A stretch of DNA of 64,000 nucleotides, from IMG/VR virus record IMGVR_UViG_3300037540_000302, positions 1-64,000 of that record, one strand, 5' to 3'. Made by a program: the position numbers and the translations under genes. Positions 57,501-64,000 of this stretch are shown here, in pieces; the stretch's first letter is position 1; the number at the start of each line of letters is the position of its first letter. Origin of the DNA: a virus. Under the pieces are notes generated by a model. The model searched no databases. It saw only the letters and a list, made by a program, of their open reading frames with translations, and was not told the origin of the DNA.

Positions 57501-58335
57501 CGCTGGTTCCATCTGTATTTTCTACTAACATGCGCATAGAGCCAATCAATCCCTCTTGCTCAATCATTTGCTCTGCTGTTTCAAATCCCAACTCCTTAAT
57601 GGCTGCTCTCATTCCTTCTGTAGGCTTAATCATAGCTCTTAAAATACCACTCAATTGGGTTGATACTTCGGCAGCATTCCCGGTAACACCTGTTAGTGTA
57701 GCAAAACCAGCAAATAATTCCTCTTGTTTTACATTCATGGCTGCGGCTACAGGTACAACTTTCCCAATACTTGCAGCCAGTGCAGGGAAATCAGTTTGGC
57801 CTAATTTGACTGTCATAAAGGCTAAATCACTTGCTTTTTGGAAAGCTTGATCTGAGGTATCCCCATATCCTTTTGTTACCGCACTCAATAAAGATAAGCT
57901 TGCAGATGTTTCGGCATTGCCAGCGGCAGCAGCCTTTGCAGTTAATTCAAGTTTTTTGCTTGCAGCAGCTTGTGCACCAAAAGCAGAAACAACAAGAAAG
58001 GAACCTTTCGCCATATCAATTGTTGATTTTCCATATCTTATCGCTAAATCTTGAACATTTGCTTTTAATTCATTTACTTCTTTATCAAGATTGGGCATCA
58101 TGGTTGCTGTCAGAGCAATTTCTTTATTAAAATCTATAGTTTTTTTAATAGCCAATGCTATACCAGCAGCAACAAAGGCACGACGCATTGTTTTAGCAAA
58201 GCCGCTCATGGATTTATTGGTTTTTTTCACTCCCTTATCAAGCTTATCCATTTTAGAATCCATGACAGTTATATTTTTTACAGCCCCTTTATTATCAACC
58301 GTAATTACAAACTTTAATTCCCCTGCCGTTGCCAT
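54577..58335 (-). CDS. Tail tape measure protein
   Basis: 1252 residues. The N-terminal half is a TP901-type tape measure domain (KGSFLVVSAFGAQAAASKKL, QLSGILRAMIKPTEGM), then hydrophobic and coiled-coil segments (about 380-1200) typical of tape measures. Length implies a long tail. It starts one base after the stop of the frameshift product, so they are coupled. Confidence 0.92.
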   Translation of the reverse strand: MATAGELKFVITVDNKGAVKNITVMDSKMDKLDKGVKKTNKSMSGFAKTMRRAFVAAGIALAIKKTIDFNKEIALTATMMPNLDKEVNELKANVQDLAIRYGKSTIDMAKGSFLVVSAFGAQAAASKKLELTAKAAAAGNAETSASLSLLSAVTKGYGDTSDQAFQKASDLAFMTVKLGQTDFPALAASIGKVVPVAAAMNVKQEELFAGFATLTGVTGNAAEVSTQLSGILRAMIKPTEGMRAAIKELGFETAEQMIEQEGLIGSMRMLVENTDGTSESIGKLFRRAEALTAVFALTGGQADVFNEKFEKIKVSTGATDEALREVTDGVNKAGFSLEQTKQAFTVFTQRIVDSTLQSTQFDDALKGLKEAFENKAFIDAIANITSLLAKFVSNIVATIASISGLVDQAGKAQERFSSQADQWESDFDKIFSALRQAGLGFEEYNKIIATMESTQRIDELRESQKKLREEIEKQEDILSKAEVGIFGHTEAQANLTKATKELNNITAERNDLLVNQLHELVKNAEQHGVNASVIEKARKILRGQIDTQKKATDELDKNTKGLEDNAKELTEIEKIAKQYGVGLASATAILQAQKPELAKIAEIQESLNISLEEATKLYPILVKIEEERKENLKKTKDIFEEMPEAQELVNRNFREEIDLVPGLESVNTALIEGRKALEEESEAADEAAEKAKKLAKELLGLEKNLNFVINALRSLAGLSFVPDTLATAFAGFGDVIANVASGNVLGALTSGLNTLTDLFGKDGLTGGIELAAEALRKFGITGQKEIDELTKKLEDMAKSWDISDLLDAEDAFKKLQDEADKTAEEMAKSTSQWFEPIRDIIPDLEKFLQVPTDNVDEFNNRVTITLNTFANMLKSGLSITETLSQMGGAFDKLIANQEALGVEGDETFETLKRFKTLIDDNKELVESVEGLNAVLEATAALGPLNQESFDAFASSATSKFDKLIEQGFSAGEALTLLGPSLKTLKEQSEKYGLELDENTKKLIAQGEEAGIFDAMADPLDRVADILGKIFVQLGGNEDELEKLGQAAITSTDEATKGLEEMNSEIEKVGDTSQNTAKTMASSMDAATESIDGDIKDLSDKTVDNLNNLADEANQTAQDMAESFKLMSEDGKESVAGLVKSALGNLNKLGKTNLGLNIQPQIPGFQHETPPGGLKVPPGNPNDSFLFAASSGERIFVEHDNSNNRTSSNSELNLNITMAVDKTDSVDEVAWKIKEAIKDNRLGVIKSIREATD

Positions 58336-58336
58336 C

Positions 58337-59136
58337 TTATCGCCTTCTGACTTTTGATCTCATTTTAGCTTTCATTTCATCTTGTTTTCGTTTTTCAGCT
58401 ATTCTTTTATAGTCTATATTCTTTATGGTTTGATCTATCATTGCTAATTTTCTTATGAATTCATTTCTATAGATTTCGGGAAATTCTAATTCATTAATCA
58501 TTCGAGGTAAAAATCCATTCTCTTTAGTAAACGAATTAACATTATTAACATAAAAAATATATGTAAATTGATTTGCAATTGTAAGCTCTTCAAATACTTC
58601 CTTAATTTTTGATTCCCAACTTTTGTAATAATCTTCCCATAAATCAAGGAAGTCTTTCAGTTTTTTGAATCACCTTCACAATAATTTTCAGTTGTGCTTG
58701 CGCAGTCATAAAGCCAATAATGTAAAACAACCCATTGCTCATTCCCATCTTCATCAACTTCAATGGTTCCATCGCCGTTCATTTTGGGGAATAATTTTTT
58801 ACTCCACAGGCTATCAAGTAAAATTTCTAAATTTTTTCTATTGAATTCAAGTTCTTTTTTAGTTTGAAAATCTCTTATTCCAGCATATCCTTTAATTTTT
58901 ATTAAAAGTAAATCTTTTAATCTTTCATAATATACTAAAGAATCTGTTTCCTGTGCATTTCTTTTACCATCCTTTATAACAATTTTTCCATTCGTAATTG
59001 TTTTAGAACAGCCCGCAGCAAGACGCAAATTTTCTTTTGCTGTTATTGGCTCAATCATAAATGATATTTCTGGTTTTGATTCGGGCATCACAAACTTTTT
59101 GGCTTTATTAAATTCAGTATTAACTATTAATTCCAT
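58337..59136 (-). CDS. Tail assembly chaperone, -1 frameshift product (gpGT-like)
   Basis: The zero frame (58657-59136, 159 codons) meets a perfect slippery heptamer A AAA AAC at 58660-58666, three bases before its stop TGA. A -1 shift opens 107 codons with no ORF of its own start, ending TAA at 58337-58339, one base before the tape measure ATG. The fused protein has about 266 residues. This is the arrangement of lambda G/GT. Confidence 0.85.
58657..59136 (-). CDS. Tail assembly chaperone, short form (gpG-like)
   Basis: 159 residues, between tail tube and tape measure, as expected for siphovirus gpG. Mostly helical with IIVNTEFNKAKKFV-type start. SD AAGGAGG before ATG. The stop is bypassed by the A AAA AAC shift in a fraction of ribosomes. 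Confidence 0.8.
   Translation of the reverse strand: MELIVNTEFNKAKKFVMPESKPEISFMIEPITAKENLRLAAGCSKTITNGKIVIKDGKRNAQETDSLVYYERLKDLLLIKIKGYAGIRDFQTKKELEFNRKNLEILLDSLWSKKLFPKMNGDGTIEVDEDGNEQWVVLHYWLYDCASTTENYCEGDSKN
58660..58666 (-). promoter_or_regulatory. Programmed -1 frameshift heptamer A AAA AAC
   Basis: Minus strand AAAAAAC in the chaperone zero frame, with TGA immediately after. Among the most efficient bacterial slippery sequences. No clear stimulatory hairpin was recognised by eye downstream. Confidence 0.85.
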
Positions 59137-59153
59137 ATATTTTCACCTCCTTT

Positions 59154-60206
59154 TTAAGTTTCTGTGACCGCTGGATAACCGGATAATGTTGACAACTCAT
59201 TATACCAGACACAATAAGGTACTTTATAATCCATACTTGCAGTACCATCTTTATCCCATTGAGACATGAATATAGCGGTTGTTGGTTCTGGGGTTTCTTG
59301 ATCATAAACGGGAGCTTCCATCAAATATAATTGAGGGAATGAAAATGTCAATTGATAAGGAGTTGCACCTGTTATAATTGGGCCGATCATATCAATTGTC
59401 ATTTTATAAATTTCTCCGGTTTGGTATTCAGCAAGAAATCCTCTATTCTGTGCAGTTTTTTTGGGATATTCAAGTGTTGGTGCAAATATATATTGGGTGT
59501 TATCAATCACATCTGAAACATAAGCTGTTCCAACAATCGGGGGAACGCTTGTATAGCCACGTTCTAATGATAAGCCATAGGCAGATACATCTTGGTCATC
59601 GCTTACGCTTAATGCACCTGCATCTTGTTCATTAATTCTAACTGTTGTATTTTCATTCAAGAAACACGCAATTCTTGGGTCGGCGGTCACGCTTAATGGG
59701 GTTGCAAATCCTGATTTATATTGAAGTATATTCCCGATATAACTTGTAGTATGCTTATATACCTGGTCTAATGCGATTACGAAGCTATTGAATTTAGCTG
59801 AATCGGTCGCCTTGACCTGGGCACCTTCATCATATGCAATTGTATGGAAAATATCTGTTGACAAAATTCTTTGGCCAACAAACTCATGTTTATTTACACC
59901 CGCAACCGGGTCATCAACTGTAAATGCATAACTACCAAAAATACTTGCAAGTATTTCCATCAATTTGGTTTGAGCAACGTATATTTTGCCATCAAATCCT
60001 CCTGTCTGTTCTGGAAAATCAGCAAGACATAATTGAGATTCAAGCCCTTCGCCATATTCTTCTGCACTTGTAACCAGGTTACGTTCACCTGTAGGCGGGG
60101 AATTGTTTTCAACTGGAAGTTGATCTCCTGTGCTTGGTTCGACTGCCGTTCCCCATGTAGAACCCTTTACAAAAGCTATAACATTTTGCCTTTTTATAAC
60201 ACTCAT
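59154..60206 (-). CDS. Major tail tube protein
   Basis: 350 residues. Begins SVIKRQNVIAFVKGSTWGTA and contains tube-like jelly-roll/beta segments, with no sheath gene nearby. Position right before the frameshift chaperone supports tube identity. Forms the hexameric tail tube through which DNA exits. Confidence 0.75.
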   Translation of the reverse strand: MSVIKRQNVIAFVKGSTWGTAVEPSTGDQLPVENNSPPTGERNLVTSAEEYGEGLESQLCLADFPEQTGGFDGKIYVAQTKLMEILASIFGSYAFTVDDPVAGVNKHEFVGQRILSTDIFHTIAYDEGAQVKATDSAKFNSFVIALDQVYKHTTSYIGNILQYKSGFATPLSVTADPRIACFLNENTTVRINEQDAGALSVSDDQDVSAYGLSLERGYTSVPPIVGTAYVSDVIDNTQYIFAPTLEYPKKTAQNRGFLAEYQTGEIYKMTIDMIGPIITGATPYQLTFSFPQLYLMEAPVYDQETPEPTTAIFMSQWDKDGTASMDYKVPYCVWYNELSTLSGYPAVTET

Positions 60207-60445
60207 TCTATCACCTCTTCATCTAAAGAAATAAGTCCCACTTTACTATCGACCGTTTTTTTCTTGCCAGTTTTTCTAAGTCCTTCTTTAATTCTATCAA
60301 TTCTATCCCGTTGTTTTTTTGTATATTTCTTTTTCCTTTTTTTTGAATCAGCTTTGGTTTCTGTCTTGATAAAGGGAGTTATTTCTTCTTCTTTTTTAAT
60401 ATAATCTTCTGCTATTTTTGCAGTTCCTAATTTGTTTATACTCAT
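60203..60445 (-). CDS. Small basic protein, 80 aa
   Basis: Very Lys/Arg-rich (ADSKKRKKKYTKKQRDR). Between tail terminator and tube genes. Function unknown; could be a neck or scaffold peptide. Confidence 0.55.
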   Translation of the reverse strand: MSINKLGTAKIAEDYIKKEEEITPFIKTETKADSKKRKKKYTKKQRDRIDRIKEGLRKTGKKKTVDSKVGLISLDEEVIE

Positions 60446-60449
60446 GTAA

Positions 60450-60926
60450 TCACCTCTCTTCTACTTGATACAACATACGAAAACCACCAGAGTTATTATA
60501 AAATTGATCTGGTATTCCTAATTGTATCGTACTTGTTGTGGGATTAAAACTTTGCGCAGCAGCATGATAGCAATAATTAGGCAATTCAGTATCAAACATA
60601 TACAAATCAAGTTTTAATTTAGCTTCATTTACTATATCAGCAATTGTTTTATCACCTGTAGCTGTAACAGTATAAGTTCCAGCACCTTCTTTATCCCATC
60701 CATGCTTAAATACAAAAATGATAAATATATGATCTTGATCTTCATATCCATGCCTATCCAGGATATTTGCACCTGAATATATTACAAGAATAAACGGATC
60801 TTTTCTACCTTTGAATTTAAAAGCTTCTGTTCTTTCATGAATCGGATATACTTCATCATTGAGATATGGAAGTTCTGTCTTGAGCCTTTCGACTATTTCA
60901 TTCATTATGTCGCCGTAATTGCTCAT
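60450..60926 (-). CDS. Tail terminator-like protein (Mu gp37-like)
   Basis: 158 residues. An alpha/beta protein with FILVIYSGANILDRHGYEDQ and a C-terminal beta hairpin, positioned between the gpG-like head completion gene and tail tube. Analogous to gp37/tail terminator proteins. Weak family evidence. Confidence 0.55.
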   Translation of the reverse strand: MSNYGDIMNEIVERLKTELPYLNDEVYPIHERTEAFKFKGRKDPFILVIYSGANILDRHGYEDQDHIFIIFVFKHGWDKEGAGTYTVTATGDKTIADIVNEAKLKLDLYMFDTELPNYCYHAAAQSFNPTTSTIQLGIPDQFYNNSGGFRMLYQVEER

Positions 60927-61420
60927 GTTTTCCTTTCAACTTCTTTTGTGATAATAGGGGCGAGATTGTTAATTTCTTCAATTGCTTCATCTGAAATCCA
61001 TGCAAATTCACGCGCCGGCACATCAATGTCAATTATGGTGCCATCCTCTTCAAGAATTTTGCCTTTACCGCCATCATTTTGTAATTCAGCTACATTTATA
61101 CCGAAATATGCATCATATTTATTGAAAGCGACAATAGCATTTTTATTTGTAGTTTGATCTATATTCCCCGATTGTATTAATTGGCCTGTATCTTGAAGTG
61201 GTTTTGGAGAACCGCTTCCTCTTCCTTTTCTGCGCTTTTCAATAGTTATTTTTGCTAATGGTGGCCATGACATGCCGCTACTATCTTTTTCATCTCTGAA
61301 ATGGTTTAATATATCGCCTAATGCAATATCAGCTATTTCACGATTTAATTCGATTCCAGTAATAATATCTTCAAATACATGAAGCGCGTCGTCAATTGTA
61401 TTTTTCTGTATTTTTATCAT
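60923..61420 (-). CDS. Head completion protein, Mu gpG / phage virion morphogenesis family
   Basis: Start at ATG 61418-61420. Contains REIADIALGDILNHFRDEKD, GMSWPPLAKITIEKRRKG and LQDTGQLIQS, the virion morphogenesis (gpG) signature. Acts in joining heads to tails. Overlaps the gp36-like gene by 4 bases. Confidence 0.85.
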   Translation of the reverse strand: MIKIQKNTIDDALHVFEDIITGIELNREIADIALGDILNHFRDEKDSSGMSWPPLAKITIEKRRKGRGSGSPKPLQDTGQLIQSGNIDQTTNKNAIVAFNKYDAYFGINVAELQNDGGKGKILEEDGTIIDIDVPAREFAWISDEAIEEINNLAPIITKEVERKT

Positions 61421-61941
61421 GAGCTTCTCAGGAAACTTGAATCGCCGCAATTGTCATTCCATGATTGATCTGGCCAATTATAAGGACGTTCAAGCGAATC
61501 GTATCCGCCCAAATCATCCGATTCGTAGGGATTATATTCTTTTGCACTTTTGGAATCTTTGATTTCAATATCTGGTATTTCTTTATCGCCGCTTGCTATT
61601 TCTTCTAATATCTTAGTGGCTTTCTGGCATAGCTCTTGCCGCCATTCAGGGCCGCCGGCTTCTGGAGTAAAAAATTGGCAAATTGCCTTAGCTCTTGCTA
61701 TCCATTCTATTTTGTCGATATGATCTTGGTTTGTAAGAGGAACAGTGTAACGCTGCCCGATATAACCATCTATTTCATTTGCTACAGTTTCAATTATTCT
61801 GTCAATTCTATCAGTATCAACCGTTGCTGGTATTATTGTTTTCCCATTTGAATCACTAACAGGAATGATTGTCAATAGTTCCCTCAGCGTTACATCATCC
61901 TCTATTTTCTGATACGTTGTATATGCTGGACTATGTGCCAT
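61417..61941 (-). CDS. gp36-like protein, DUF1320
   Basis: 174 residues. VTLRELLTIIPV, a central helix DRIDRIIETVANEIDGYIGQRY and VPLTNQDHIDKIEWIARAKAIC are the DUF1320 core (Mu gp36). Connector-type protein at the head-tail joint. Confidence 0.85.
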   Translation of the reverse strand: MAHSPAYTTYQKIEDDVTLRELLTIIPVSDSNGKTIIPATVDTDRIDRIIETVANEIDGYIGQRYTVPLTNQDHIDKIEWIARAKAICQFFTPEAGGPEWRQELCQKATKILEEIASGDKEIPDIEIKDSKSAKEYNPYESDDLGGYDSLERPYNWPDQSWNDNCGDSSFLRSS

Positions 61942-61960
61942 TTCATGCTACTTTACTTCA

Positions 61961-62326
61961 TTATTTTGCTCTAGTCTTTGGAATCTTTAGTTTCTTTTCT
62001 GGCTCTTCTTTAACTTCTTTTTTGATTTCTATAGGTGGAACTAACACCTGTTTCGGTTTTACGATCCGGGGCAATTGCCAAAATTTAACAGGGAAAGCTT
62101 TATTAAGTCCTTCGTCCATTACTACAGGAAGCTTGTCTTTAAATGATTTCTTGTCAATATCAACTTCTTTTATAGCCAAAAAATCACTACCGATATCTGC
62201 TTCTATCACAACTTTGAAATTATCAGGGATTTCTTTCCAGTGAGCTTGGGTAAGTTTGATTTTATAATTTTCAAAATCATAATATTTTTCGTGTTGTATT
62301 TTACTTTTAACTCGTGCAATTAACAT
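61961..62326 (-). CDS. gp35-like small head protein, 121 aa
   Basis: Basic, Lys-rich C-terminal tail (KKEVKEEPEKKLKIPKTRAK). Its place between gpT-like capsid and gp36-like genes matches Mu gp35. Not identified by motif. Confidence 0.5.
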   Translation of the reverse strand: MLIARVKSKIQHEKYYDFENYKIKLTQAHWKEIPDNFKVVIEADIGSDFLAIKEVDIDKKSFKDKLPVVMDEGLNKAFPVKFWQLPRIVKPKQVLVPPIEIKKEVKEEPEKKLKIPKTRAK

Positions 62327-62338
62327 GCTTTCCTCCTA

Positions 62339-63262
62339 TTAATTTACGACTTTAACTGCCGCTTCCCAATACCATGGATTGAACTGATAATGAGCATCCG
62401 CTCCATAATATATAGCATCTTTGAAAAAATCACTATCGCCTTGCGTATGCCACCTGGTAGTTAAGTCTTTGACAGTCATTAAGGCAAAGGGAGCCACTCC
62501 AATTCCTTCAATCAGTACATACCAATCATCTGTATTATTGGTACGTTGTGTACCCCACAGCATGGCTTCTTTGTACCAAAATCCTTCGGGTCGATCTGCT
62601 ATAGTTTCAGTCGATTTACGCACGTGCTCAAAAACACTCCTGAAAACATCTTCATATTCGGAGGGGTAAATAATTGTGAATTTCATAAATTCAATATCTT
62701 CAAAAAGAGGATCCCCGCCACGCACAACCCAGCCTCGGATTGCATCTTTTACGGATAACCAATCTGCAAGAATATTCGCCTCAGTCATTCCAGTTCCTGA
62801 TACAAGATTTGAATTTGTATTCGTATCATCTCCAATTGGGTGAGCAACATTAAAAAAAGTAACACCATCTGGCCCCAATGCAGTAGCATCGGTTAATAGA
62901 TTAAAAAACAAACTTGTTCTATGCCTTGCAAATGTAGAAGCAAATTTTGAAATGTTACCTCTTTGCACATGCCTTTGATCTGGATCATTGAAGTTGTCTC
63001 TTTTGAATTCCGCTGCATTCTGCCATTTGTTACTTGTAATGGTATATGTTTTTTCACCCCATGAGTGAAGTTCACGCATACCTTTCCACTCAGTTACAGG
63101 TCCGACATCATTAGCCCAATTATATACAATTTCCTTTTTCCCATTGGTTGGAATATTAGTCGTAAATTTTATCCATCGCTGTTGATCTTTGATTTGGGTT
63201 TGCAACGTCTTGAAAAATGTTCGATTTAAGTCTCGCTGTACTTCTGTACTTACTATACTCAT
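62339..63262 (-). CDS. Major capsid protein, Mu gpT-like
   Basis: 307 residues. VSTEVQRDLNRTFFKTLQTQ, YNWANDVGPVTEWKG, and GVTFFNVAHPIGDDTNTN are typical of the Mu gpT family (HK97 fold). No scaffold domain fused. Preceded by the DUF2190-like cement protein and followed by gp35-like, matching Mu order. Confidence 0.88.
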   Translation of the reverse strand: MSIVSTEVQRDLNRTFFKTLQTQIKDQQRWIKFTTNIPTNGKKEIVYNWANDVGPVTEWKGMRELHSWGEKTYTITSNKWQNAAEFKRDNFNDPDQRHVQRGNISKFASTFARHRTSLFFNLLTDATALGPDGVTFFNVAHPIGDDTNTNSNLVSGTGMTEANILADWLSVKDAIRGWVVRGGDPLFEDIEFMKFTIIYPSEYEDVFRSVFEHVRKSTETIADRPEGFWYKEAMLWGTQRTNNTDDWYVLIEGIGVAPFALMTVKDLTTRWHTQGDSDFFKDAIYYGADAHYQFNPWYWEAAVKVVN

Positions 63263-63274
63263 TTTTTCCTCCTA

Positions 63275-64000
63275 TTAACCAGATCGCTGGTAGACAACAG
63301 CTACCCTATCAATCGTTGCCGCAAGGGCTGAGCCTGCCGATTCAATAACCGATGTTGATAATTTGATATTCAATATATCACCTGGAACCAGTCCTGTAGG
63401 CGTTACTACAAAGGTCGATTCTACATAAGTTGTCTTTTGCATTGCCTGTGCTGCGGTAGTTACCAAATCTGCACCAACTGCACCATCAGTCTGTTCATAA
63501 GCTGAAAAATCAATAGTTGATCCATTATTGGTGCCTGCGCCTGTCAATACATGATTTATTCGTATACCAATTGTGCCAGCTGCTAAATAGTTATAGGGAA
63601 TACGATATTGATACCAGGATACAGAAACTTCCGTTTCGCTTATTGCCTCTTCACCATCAAGCGTAAGAGTATTGGTTCCTAAATTAAGAAAATGATCTCC
63701 AGGACTTTCTACAATCCCCATAGCTGCCATATCGGCTGCACGCCAGGAGTGTAATGGGATACCATCAACTGTAGTTGCTGAAACATTTGCAAGCATTTCC
63801 TCTGTAAGTACCCATATCCAGACAACAGTTGCACTATCTACACGCTTTACAATACCGGCTTTTACTGAATTGCCAGGATCGGTTAGAGCGACTACGTCAT
63901 CATTTACAACATAGACAATTTGTTCTCGCCATGCTTGGGTTGCACCGGAAGTTGAAAATTGGAATAAATCACCCACGTGGACATCAACTGTAATGGCTCC
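63275..64000 (-). CDS. DUF2190-like capsid cement / decoration protein (partial)
   Basis: The frame is open to the right edge, so the true start lies outside. The visible part includes AITVDVHVGDLFQFSTSGAT then NDDVVALTDPGNSVKAGIVK, the DUF2190 pattern, followed by a longer beta-rich C-terminal domain not present in short DUF2190 proteins. Likely capsid decoration. Confidence 0.65.
   Translation of the reverse strand, partial: GAITVDVHVGDLFQFSTSGATQAWREQIVYVVNDDVVALTDPGNSVKAGIVKRVDSATVVWIWVLTEEMLANVSATTVDGIPLHSWRAADMAAMGIVESPGDHFLNLGTNTLTLDGEEAISETEVSVSWYQYRIPYNYLAAGTIGIRINHVLTGAGTNNGSTIDFSAYEQTDGAVGADLVTTAAQAMQKTTYVESTFVVTPTGLVPGDILNIKLSTSVIESAGSALAATIDRVAVVYQRSG

Noticed and set aside
55724-57850. 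Long plus-strand ORFs (267 and 221 aa) opposite the tape measure
   Set aside because: They are antisense shadows of the tape measure gene; composition is Ser/Ala/Phe-rich and no RBS or context supports them.

Overview
The window is almost certainly most of the genome of a tailed, siphovirus-like bacteriophage. It is strongly AT-rich and gene-dense, and most genes are tiny, overlap by ATGA or TAATG, and follow AGGAG-type ribosome binding sites. The virion genes mix a Mu-type head (DUF935/gp29-like portal, gpF-like morphogenesis protein, gpT-like capsid, gp36/DUF1320-like and gpG-like head-completion proteins) with a long non-contractile tail (tube protein, frameshifting tail chaperone, 1252-residue tape measure, no sheath). 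No integrase or clear lysogeny module was seen. The host cannot be named. A signal peptide ending FGQ and a RiPP leader of the type common in Bacteroidota point to a Gram-negative, Bacteroidota- or Spirochaetota-like host, but the promoters are ordinary TTGACA/TATAAT.

Layout. Minus strand, 11-39 kb, is the early/replication arm: RecB/Cas4-like nuclease, putative single-strand annealing protein, RusA-like resolvase, HNH proteins, DUF4373 replication protein, DnaC-like loader, YopX-like and DUF5131 proteins, an SNF2 helicase plus DNA methylase pair, and a TIM-barrel protein. It continues into a putative small terminase (13.4 kb), a ParB-like protein, a RiPP precursor (13.0-13.3 kb) and a P63C-domain protein. 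Minus strand, 1-10 kb, holds a tRNA-like gene, large terminase, portal, about 19 small genes, and the gpF-like gene running off the left edge. Minus strand, 46-64 kb, holds the capsid cement protein (entering from the right edge), capsid, tail, tail spike and a membrane-protein/lysis cassette. Plus strand, 39.1-46.2 kb, is a divergent operon of about 28 mostly tiny genes, fired from a back-to-back promoter at 39.03-39.11 kb and closed by a terminator at 46.17 kb. The left-edge gene (gpF-like) and the right-edge gene (DUF2190-like, just upstream of capsid) are near neighbours in Mu-like heads, so the molecule is probably circular or permuted and only slightly longer than the window.

Most notable are: (i) a class I lanthipeptide-like precursor carried by a phage; (ii) seven promoters whose -10 box lies only 5-6 bases before the ATG, suggesting that packaging, head and lysis transcripts are leaderless; (iii) a HicB-like gene preceded by an RNA leader with mutually exclusive helices that can bury its start codon; (iv) a 440-base GC-rich region packed with perfect inverted repeats at 31.46-31.90 kb; (v) a perfect A AAA AAC -1 frameshift site in the tail chaperone gene; (vi) a dense GTCAA/TTGAC cluster inside a membrane-protein gene, which could be an origin or operator array; and (vii) paired palindromes 20 bp apart upstream of a strong promoter at 18.1 kb.
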